Under the pieces are notes generated by a model. That model saw nothing but the letters and a program-made list of their open reading frames with translations, searched no databases and was not told the origin of the DNA. Made by a program: the position numbers and the translations under genes. 62,279 nucleotides of DNA, from the NCBI GenBank assembly GCA_003427395.1, contig BFEA01000264.1, positions 1,648,010 to 1,710,288 of the forward strand. The letters run 5' to 3'. The DNA is from Chara braunii (lineage: Eukaryota; Streptophyta; Charophyceae; Charales; Characeae). How positions within the stretch are numbered: position 1 is the first letter of the stretch; the number at the start of each line of letters is the position of its first letter. Of this stretch, positions 53,829-62,279 are shown piece by piece.

Positions 53829-54868
53829 AGAGTCCGTACGTCCTTTTGTTACCGAACGCGTTTACTTTTGAGCAAAATTACATGCTCCTTCACGATTGAA
53901 TCACGGTCTCATTGGAATTAGAACGAACTTATGAGCATTCAGGCAAATACACCTACGATTACCTAAAAAGGGGAAGGCGCAGGTGGCGACTCTTGTCGCT
54001 GGCCTGCGGCAACTCCGTGACGCTGACCGTCCTTCCTCTCCCCACTCTCTCTCTTCCCCTGGCTCCTAGTCCGGGTCCCCCGTCCTTCGAGATGGTGGCC
54101 ACTACGGAGCTTCCTCCTTCGCTGCCCCCGACTCGACCATCCTAGTGACCGTCCACGCTTCTAGTGCGACGGCCGCCATGGGCCAGGCCCTCCCTCACTC
54201 TATGGGCGCACCCGCTCAGATTCCGGTCACCACGGCCACGGGACGGCAACCCCTTGCCGCGGTCTCAGCTTTTCCGGGTAACCCACTTCTCTCTCCCCTT
54301 CGCACGACCGAAGCACCACCTTGCTCTTCCCCCTATGGGATGCCCCCCGCCGGTCGTACGTCCATTTCCCCCACATTTCCTCTTGCCACTCCTCGCTCAA
54401 TCTACGTTCGACGTCTCAAGGACGAGCTTGCCCAGACTCGGGCCGACCTGACCCTCTTATGCTTCGGCCACCACTACCCTCACAGGTGGCCGCGCCTTCG
54501 GGCGCACCCCCTTCTTCCTCTACTCTTCCTTCCATGCAGGCTTGCTTCCTTCGCCCTGCACCCTATCCACCCCCATCCTACCTTCTTCCTATTCCCTCGG
54601 TTGCTGCGACCTCTTCTACCGCTGCTCCCTCGCAGTCTGTCACTGTTGCCCCCGCCGCTCTACCATGCGGCCCAGGCGCACAGTCAGTTGCGCCCCTTTC
54701 TCGAGGACCTGCGCCGACTTACTCAGCCGTAGCACAAGCCTCTGCTCCTCGATCCCCTCACCACCAAAACAGTGGCACGCCACTCGTCTGCTTGACGAAC
54801 ATTGCCTTGTACGACAGTACAGGGATACGCGTGTCTCGGCCTGACGAACATTGCCACTCGTCCGCTTG
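53829..54868 (+). pseudogene. Proline/serine-rich ORF remnants, unknown
   Basis: A succession of frames, the best with ATG at 54178 (MGQALPHSMGAPAQIP), then YVRRLKDELAQTRADL and, in another frame, PSSSTLP, PAPYPPPSYLLP and GPAPTYSAVAQASAPRSP. This is a low-complexity P/S/A-rich protein with one charged helical stretch, split by at least one frameshift. It could be the N-terminal part of a Gag or of a non-LTR ORF1; no knuckle or enzymatic motif supports either. Confidence 0.35.
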
Positions 54869-54999
54869 ACGTAGGCGAAGGTTGGGCCGGTGAGGGGATT
54901 GGGTCGGGGATTCACTTCTTTGGCGACGCCGGCTTCCCGATCCCTCTGCCGTGACGCCTTCATTTCTTTCAGCCTGTTCTTGTGACAGTTCCGGATTTG
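54869..54999 (-). repeat. ~131 bp repeated segment, copy 1 (minus-strand coding remnant)
   Basis: A direct repeat of 56661-56792 at high identity. The minus-strand frame is kept in both: CHKNRLKEMKASRQRDREAG here, CHKNRPREMEAPRQKDREAG there, followed by VNPRPNPL.GPTF.YV. The preserved frame suggests a piece of a protein-coding repeat. Family unknown. Confidence 0.6.
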
Positions 55000-56660
55000 A
55001 GCGCCCGATCGCCGTGTAGCCATTGCGGCGATGACCCTCTTGATTCCTTGATCGGCTGCTTGTCTTCTACCGCTGTCTGTTTCCTATGTGCCACGGCCTC
55101 TCTCCCTACTCGGCACCAGCTCGTGGGGTCGCCCGACTCACTTTGGCTCATCTTCTCACTTACTTGTTAGTCGATCCTCGCTGACCACGCTAAATTCCAA
55201 ATTCTGAGAGAGCAAACTAATCGCGCTTGCGAAATTTATAGCGTGCATGTTTGCGCGATGAACTCGGGATTATGCCTAAGTGAGGGGAAGGGGAAGAGAA
55301 GGAAGTGCCTACGCCTGCATGGCCAAGCCGAGGCGTGGGGGACGCAACCACACTCCACACATCGATCCGATCATGCAGTCGCTCAGGCCAATTGGAGTGG
55401 ACGACGAGGTACGCACGACAGAGGGGAAGAAGGCGGGGAAACGCAAGAGAATCAAGGAGTACAGTTAAAATCGCGCTTGCCAAAAATTACAGTTACATGT
55501 AGGATTAAAGGTGCGATCCAGTCAGAGCCGAGTTCCCACTGCGGTGAGTGGTCCGCGAGCAAAAAGCGCGGCGCAACAAAATTTGAGAGCTCCTAAATTC
55601 CTAGTCTAAATCCTATTTGCAAAAAGAAATTTCGAAAAGTTTAAAGAAACAATTTTAAGAGTTCTTCATCCGTTATAAATTTGAAAACGACATTCCCGCG
55701 CGCTAATCGCGCCAAAATTCCTATTTCCTACAGCAGAACAAGAAAAAGTTATGGCAACCGCTATTTATCGCGCTCACTAAGGCACGGTCACTCAATCGTA
55801 GTCGAGGGACTTTCCCGACTCTGGTCCCAAAAGCAAAGAAAGAAAGTAGCGAGGATATCCGTACAGCTTGCCCGACCAACCCTTCATCTTTCACCCAACC
55901 AACTAGTTTCCAACCCCCGAAATCGCTTCGCGCAGAAAGTTGTGCGATTGCAGAAAATAGTTCGTCACATATGTGACGCCCAAGGGGTTCCAATCTTGAG
56001 CAAGCTCCTGCTTGCTCTCTCATCAGGTGTCGAATCGTGATCCGAGGATCGACGGGGAGTTCACACGGCCACTTACCGTAAGATCTGAGTGTGGCAGTCA
56101 TCCATCGTGGCATTCGTGCGCTCCATTCTAAACGTTACCCGGGAAAGGCAGTCTGATTACGGGCGGAGGAGGTGGTGGATGGACTTTGGGAAGGGGAGGC
56201 ATGAAGTGACGGATCTCTCGATCGTCAGTGGGGATTTGGGTGTAATGAACTGTGCGGTGAATGCCGGGAAAACGTGGGTGTCGACGTTGGTGGGGGAGTG
56301 AAGCGAGGTAATCGGGATAGAGCGTGCAGAGGGTCCGGTGGATCGCAGCACGAAAATCGCCATACTCTTTGCACGCTGGGATCGTGCCCGCGATGATACA
56401 ATACAACTCTATATTATTGAATTCCTGCCAATCCACGCTAAAGAGAAGGACATGGAGGGGGAAAGAGGTAGCGAGCGAGTGGTAACGTGTGGGAAGATTG
56501 TGATCAGGACGCGAGTGAAGTAGAGATGGTGGAAGTGGGAAGGCGGGAAGGGGTGCCATCGTCAGGGAATGGGGGTCGGCCTACGAGCTGCTGAAGAGTG
56601 ACGAAGTCATGGGGACGACGAGATAACGACCGAAGACGAAGCCTGAGTGCCCGCATCTCA
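55000..56660. other. Interval between the two 131 bp repeats, no gene recognised
   Basis: Several minus-strand frames of 90-143 codons (e.g. 56128-56559 with EYGDFRAAIHRTLCTLYPDY) have no recognisable motif. It may be the body of an old transposon flanked by the repeats. A short plus-strand frame at 54982-55170 with CSHCGDDP and CFLC is antisense to the repeat and is not called. Confidence 0.35.
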
Positions 56661-56792
56661 ACGTAGGTGAAGGTTGGGCCAGGGAGGGGATTGGGCCGGG
56701 GATTCACTTCTTCGGCGACGCCGGCTTCCCGATCCTTCTGTCGTGGCGCCTCCATTTCTCTCGGCCTGTTCTTGTGGCAGATCCGGATTGAG
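56661..56792 (-). repeat. ~132 bp repeated segment, copy 2
   Basis: See copy 1 at 54869-54999. The downstream (minus-strand) continuation diverges at once from that of copy 1, so the repeat borders are sharp. Confidence 0.6.
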
Positions 56793-56802
56793 CTCAAAGT
56801 CT

Positions 56803-56942
56803 CCCCGGCAATAGATGGAGCCTCCCTGACAGTGCTAGAGATGCTGCTTTCCAGCAGTGCTCAGGGACGCTGGACCCGCTTTCCAGCGGGTGCTGCTCCC
56901 CACCAATAGATGGAGCCTCCCCGGCAGTGCTAGAGGTGTCTG
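56803..56942. repeat. Two direct copies of a ~45 bp unit (caatagatggagcctccc)
   Basis: ccccggcaatagatggagcc at 56803 and ccccaccaatagatggagcc at 56899, both followed by tcccc/tgrcagtgctagagatgct-like sequence. Between them is a small palindrome (gctttccagc.gt..gctttccagcgg). Looks like a transposon fragment. Confidence 0.5.
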
Positions 56943-57049
56943 CTCTTATCAGCATCCCTAGCATCCGCCCGGGTTGTTCTCCGAAAAAAAAAATAAAAAA
57001 AATAGTGCATTTGTGGTCACCTCCAGAGGTGACAGCAAAATCCCTTGCC

Positions 57050-57298
57050 CCGCGGCTTCCCCAGGCCGCTGACAAATGGGCACAGGAATGGTACATTTGC
57101 AAATTTGGGAGATCCGTTTGACCGACCTTTTCGCCTTTTTTTTGGGATTTTGGGAATATAGGTCCCCGCGCCCTCGCTCACACTAGGTACCAAATCCCCA
57201 TTTCCCCCAAAAAAAAGAGTTCCCGGACAGTCACACATGGTGAACATCTGCCCAAATTCTCAAAAGGGGTGACCATTTGTCAGCAGCCTGCGAAGCCG
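57050..57298. repeat. Inverted repeat, ~27 bp arms (CGGCTTC...CTGACAAATGG)
   Basis: Left arm at about 57052-57078, right arm at about 57272-57298, related as imperfect reverse complements. The pattern of a MITE or fold-back fragment. It overlaps the next inverted repeat, so two elements may be nested or merged. Confidence 0.5.
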
Positions 57299-57578
57299 CA
57301 AATTCTCAAATCTTTTTCCGAATTATCGTGCAGTATTGGAGAAAAATGGAACCCCACGATATTAGCGGCCTATCAATTGACAAAAGGAATAAATGCATTT
57401 GCCATTTGAGGTATCCACTGTGTGACTGGCGCCCTCCACAACCACCTCGCAGAGTATGATGTAGCGACCTTGTCGTTAGCGTTTTGGGAACACAGTGTGA
57501 CCGGCCAGGGCCACATTTCCTCAAAACGGCCGTTCCCATTTTCCCATTTTTTGGGAATTTGGGTACCTAGTGTGAGCG
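57175..57578. repeat. Inverted repeat with perfect 17 bp arms CGCTCACACTAGGTACC
   Basis: 57175-57191 and its exact reverse complement at 57562-57578, extended on the inner side by AAATCCC/AAATTCCC-like bases. A candidate ~404 bp MITE without coding capacity. No target duplication was found. Confidence 0.6.
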
Positions 57579-57640
57579 TGCCCTGAGTATGCCCTGAGTA
57601 TGCCCTGAGTACGCCCTCAATACCTGACATAGACACAGCA
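57579..57640. repeat. Tandem TGCCCTGAGTA units
   Basis: Three successive copies of an 11 bp unit (57579-57613), followed by unique sequence up to the fold-back element. Confidence 0.7.
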
Positions 57641-57807
57641 GGGGCCAAGTCCCACTAAGGGCGTGGAGGAAACTCAACGCCCGAATGTGGACGTGTTTGT
57701 TGAGTTGCGCAGAAAATCGTCTTGAGTTTCCTCAACCGCACTTCTCGACAAACACGTCCACATTCGGGCGTTGAAGAAATTCAACGCTGCTAGTGGGACG
57801 TGGCCCC
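57641..57807. repeat. 167 bp fold-back sequence with 27 bp perfect inner arms
   Basis: The ends are GGGGCC.AGTCCCACTA and TAGTGGGACGTGGCCCC. The inner arms 57674-57700 and 57748-57774 are perfect reverse complements over 27 bases (core CAACGCCCGAATGTGGACGT). The 47 base loop contains a second short inverted pair (aaactcaa / ttgagttt). A typical palindromic MITE. Confidence 0.85.
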
Positions 57808-58323
57808 AGGGAAGAACTTTGCTGTACAGTCGTCCAAGGCCCTCAATCCACCACTCACCAAATCTGCAAAATGAGAACGAATCTTCCGCTAGAACATCGA
57901 AACGCACAGCGCCATATTTACCGTCTGTTGTGCATGTGGAGAGCAGTGGAGCGTGCCCCCGAGTCCAGGATTTCACGGAGGACTTCGCCGGAATGACTTC
58001 ACTGAGGACTTTATCGGAACGACTCCTGCAGAGGTATGCTCTGTTCTTCGCCCTTTTCTGAACGTTTTCCCTTTTCTTTTCCTTTTTTTTTTAGATACAG
58101 CCACGGGGGGCTAAAGGCCACAGCATGATTGTATTCATTAGGATTTCGACTCTGACAGACTGGTTCACTCTGATAGCTGCTAGTGAACCGTATATCGAGC
58201 TATGTTGAGGAGTGTTTTTCTTTTTCCTTCTTCTCGGTATAAAGGGCATAAATGCAGAGCCGTGATCGAGATCGGCCATCGCGGGGCCACTAATTAGCTG
58301 ATTCATTGGTTCATAAACTGATT

Positions 58324-58380
58324 GGTTTATTGATTGACTGATTGATTGATTGATTGATTGATTGACTGATTGATTGATTA
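58324..58380. repeat. (TTGA)n microsatellite
   Basis: TGAT/TTGA tetranucleotide array with CTGA variants. Further isolated copies flank the fold-back element at 58521. Confidence 0.9.
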
Positions 58381-58520
58381 GTCAATCAAACGTGGAAGAA
58401 TGATTTTTTTGAAAACGCAAAAGACACCTTGACGGCGATTGGTGGGCTCGGGTGATGAGTAGGGCGTTAATTGATCTATTAAGCAATTGATTAGTAATTT
58501 AAATCAACTGATTGATTGTT

Positions 58521-58751
58521 GGGAGAAGTCATAAAACCTCCGCGCGACGAAATGTTTGCATCCATCTCCCCCCAAACGGGGAAAAAAGTGCCGCAGACAG
58601 CAAAATCACTTTCGGCGTCATTTTCGCACCCTGCTAGCCGGGGAGCGAAAATGACACCGAAAGTGATTTTGCGACCTGCGGCACTTTTTTTCTCGTTTGG
58701 GGGGAAATGGATACGAAGGTTTCTTCCCGGGGAGGTCGTATGACTTTTCCC
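58521..58751. repeat. 231 bp fold-back MITE, arms ~100 bp
   Basis: Starts GGGAGAAGTCATA and ends TATGACTTTTCCC. The whole left half pairs with the right half (e.g. gtgccgcag...aaaatcactttcgg with ccgaaagtgattttg...ctgcggcac). It is flanked by TTGATTGTT on the left and TTGATTGGT on the right, a possible 9 bp target duplication as in Mutator-type elements. The surroundings are TTGA-rich, so the duplication may be accidental. Confidence 0.8.
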
Positions 58752-59946
<1,195 letters not shown>

Positions 59947-60133
59947 TTCCATTTCATAGCTGTGTTTCCTAATCCGGCGTCTCCATTTCATAGTTTTGTT
60001 TCCTTATCCGGCGCCTCCATTTCATAGTTAAGATAGTTTTGTTTCCGAATCCGGCGCCTCAATTTAAGAGCTTTGGTAGTTTTGTTTCCTAATCCGGCGC
60101 CTCCATTTCAGAGGTTTCTTTCCTAGTCCGGCT
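59947..60133. repeat. Minisatellite, unit ~35-43 bp with TTTCCTAATCCGGCGCC
   Basis: Five imperfect units of GTTTCCTAATCCGGCGCCTCCATTTCATAG type at about 59963, 59998, 60040, 60083 and 60118, differing by insertions between the two conserved blocks. Confidence 0.85.
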
Positions 60134-60458
60134 TTATAGATTTGCTTCTAGAGGGGGAGGAGGGGGGGGGATAATCAAAGTCCGGGATAGCAGCCATGGG
60201 CAGGACGGCTGTGCGGAAGTTGCTTGTTTGATTGCACTTAAAGAGAAGAGGAGGGTAATCTTGCAGCCTTGTAGGAATATATGGATGGTGTCGTGCAGTC
60301 GACATGACACCGACGTTTTGACCGGACTGGAAACATCTCTGCGTGCGAAGCTGATCGTTCATCAGTCGACAAGTTCTCTCCTTCTCACTCCCTCTTCCTC
60401 TTCTCTTCTACGGTCTACCCCTCCCTCCTCCCAGTACTCCAATTCCGGTCATATTTGG

Positions 60459-60691
60459 GTAAGTGATTGGCACAAAAATCAATTTCTGCTGGTGTTTCCA
60501 GTCCGTGTGCATAATGTGCGCGATCAGGCGTGGGCGGCTGTCTCTGTCCGGAGGGTTATGGTGCTTGCAGTAGACTGAGTAGAGGATTGGGATTGGAACG
60601 GCCCGGACGGGACTGGATATGGTGAAGAACGATAGTCTTGAGATATCCAGATTGCCAAAAAAGAACCAAAACCACCTCCTTTGTTTGTCAG
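60459..60691 (+). other. Candidate intron upstream of the NHL gene
   Basis: A strong donor GTAAGT at 60459 and an acceptor with pyrimidine tract (cacctcctttgtttgtcag) ending at 60691, 233 bp apart. The 5' exon would be untranslated or very short. RNA evidence is needed; a second acceptor (gcgcag) lies directly before the ATG at 60717. Confidence 0.3.
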
Positions 60692-60716
60692 TGCTGGGAA
60701 TCAAATTAGGGCGCAG

Positions 60717-62279
60717 ATGGAGATAGGCTGTCCGGATATGGACTACAATTATGGTTCCCTGATATGGAGGAGGAGCTGGGCTTCCATTATGCGCGCCGGG
60801 CTCTTCGTCGATCGCAACAAACTGCGACCACGCTATTGGTCTTTAGTACTGCTATTCTTTACCCTAATGGTTGGCAGCAGCAGCGGATGTGACCAGGTAC
60901 AAAGCACCCTTCACTCCCATCCGTGGGATCACTATTTTCGTGTCGTTTCCCAGCCGGGTAGGGAAGATGGCAGTCGGTCGTTGGGTGTTGCAGGGCGGGC
61001 CCCGTCCGAATTGACGGTCCTGCACCCGTCTCTGTTCGTGAACAGCACGGCGAGAGCTGTGCTCGCCCACACACCCCAGCCACCCTTCGACAGATCGACG
61101 GCGGGGAACGNTTCATCTTGGTGCGGATCGATGGTGCGCAACATCGTCTTTCTTCCCAACAGCACGCGGTTCTATTACATTCTCGAAGAGCGCTGCACTG
61201 TCCAGGGAATCATTGCTCAATCGCGTCTTTCCTTCAGGAAAGCGGATCTGATTGACGTGATCGAGGAAAGGAAATCCGTCGTTGATGAGTCGATCGTCGT
61301 CAGCTATGGGTGGGCCGTTCACAGTCTGGACGGTGAAGCGCCTACGTCTTCTTCCCCCGCCGTGTTCGAGAGGAATCAGAGCTCATCGACTCTGGCTATG
61401 GCGGAGGGCATGGATCTCTCCCCGGACGGATCGCATCTCCTTCTCGGTCTGTCTTCAGCAAATCTGACCTTGCTGTCGACGAGCGATGGCTCCCGAACGT
61501 CCATCCCTGTGGCAGCTGACAAGATCTCAACCTTAGCGCTCAATCCGACGANGACAAAGCTGTACATGGTAGATAATTACAAGCCGGCTCGCCTTCTTTC
61601 TCTGTCGATTGGCCCATCAGGCTTCCCCATCGACGGGATGAATGTCGAAACAATTGCANTCTTCGACTCCCGCAGCGGTGAGCCGGACGCATCCCAGGTC
61701 GCCATCGGCACTCAGACGACTTCTCTGTCTGACTCGCACTCTGCAGACGGCTGTGTTCTTCTATGGGATCGACCTAGCGATCGGATATGGAGAGTCGAGT
61801 CGGCACTTTGGACAGAGTCGTCCTCTTCCCACCCAACTGTTCTGGCGGGAACTCCGTCACCGGATAACGGCAATCTTAAAGACGTCGGAGGCGATGGTTT
61901 GAACGTCTCTTTCGCTGGTTTGCGAGATATGGCGATGACATAGGACGGGTGTAACGTCTTCGTCTTGGAAGTGTCGGGCTATCTGAGCTGGGTGCAGGTA
62001 GACTCGCCGTGCGGAAAAGCACAGAGGGTGGAGACGGTGGCGCGAAGTTCCACGAAGGGATTCTGGGGAGTGGCGCTCCTTGAGCTCAACGACCGGTTAC
62101 ATTTGTATATCGGCACAGATGACGGCCACCTTCTTGAACTTGAGATCGATAAGTCGCAGCTGCACACGTGCGTGCTTCCCGCCACCATTCCGCCGTCTAA
62201 GAGTACTCCCATTTCCTCCTCCCCTCCGTTGACTGACAGTGCGACGGCCGTCGTTGTTAACGGCAGCACACGTGCGTGC
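60717..62279 (+). pseudogene. Predicted secreted NHL-repeat/beta-propeller protein, partial, one in-frame TAG
   Basis: The frame is open from 60717 to a TAG at 61941 and then in the same frame to the window edge, so the gene is truncated here. The first ATG is 60717; the ATG at 60789 would put a basic start and the hydrophobic SLVLLFFTLMVGSSSG at the N-terminus as a signal peptide, so either may be used. Recurring blades follow: MDLSPDGSHLLLGLS, LALNPT.TKLYMVDN, SADGCVLLWD, and a clear NHL pattern TVLAGTPSPDNG...GGDGLNVSFAGLRDMAMT, then DGCNVFVLEVSG. Several N-x-S/T sites fit secretion. NHL propellers bind proteins or RNA; in plants some form receptor ectodomains, but no kinase is in view. 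The TAG stands where Ser would be one base away, so a sequencing error or pseudogene is possible. Three codons contain N. Confidence 0.65.

Overview
The window is eukaryotic and almost entirely transposable-element sequence. I infer a plant-lineage genome, probably a streptophyte (charophyte) alga such as Chara. The reasons are very large Gypsy-type LTR retrotransposons, a primer-binding site matching plant tRNA-Asp, hAT transposase remains, dense microsatellites and fold-back elements, and one host-like gene encoding a secreted beta-propeller (NHL-type) protein. Species assignment is inference; there is no rRNA, tRNA or marker gene to test it.

Layout. 1-3457: repeat-rich DNA without a recognisable gene. 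3458-6394 (minus): the 3' end of a hAT transposase gene with a very long disordered tail, cut at 6394 by the next element. 6395-53828 (plus): element A, a giant Gypsy-type retrotransposon. Its candidate LTRs are two ~4.75 kb direct repeats (6395-11134 and 48162-53828). Between them lie a 5' leader with arrays of short repeats, a set of broken ORFs built from repeated small modules (13.4-17.9 kb), gag, a zinc-knuckle-like segment, protease, reverse transcriptase, RNase H and integrase, then a long repetitive 3' region. Nested in the RT gene of A is element B (20952-42232, minus), 21.3 kb, with 4.5 kb LTRs, an ACGG(T) target-site duplication and a tRNA-Asp-type PBS. B has its own broken leader ORFs (32.5-35.7 kb), gag, CCHC knuckle, protease, RT, RNase H and integrase. 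A third insertion, a 910 bp non-autonomous DNA element with terminal inverted repeats and an ATCA duplication, sits in the right LTR of A; the left LTR supplies the empty site.

53829-60700 holds proline/serine-rich ORF remnants, a duplicated minus-strand coding fragment, several inverted-repeat (fold-back/MITE) sequences, microsatellites and a minisatellite. 60717-62279 (plus, open at the window end) is a predicted secreted or membrane-anchored NHL/beta-propeller protein with one in-frame TAG.

How it fits together: the hAT gene came first, A (or its left LTR) landed in or next to it, B landed in A, and the small MITE landed in A's right LTR. By eye the two A LTRs differ more than the two B LTRs, as this nesting order predicts. 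All transposon genes carry stops or frameshifts, so this is a decaying nest. The most novel signal is the large coding region upstream of gag in both A and B. It is built from repeated ~80-120 residue modules that I cannot assign to a known family, some shared between the two elements. Plant Ogre/Tat elements are known to carry an extra ORF before gag, but I know of no description of this modular structure.
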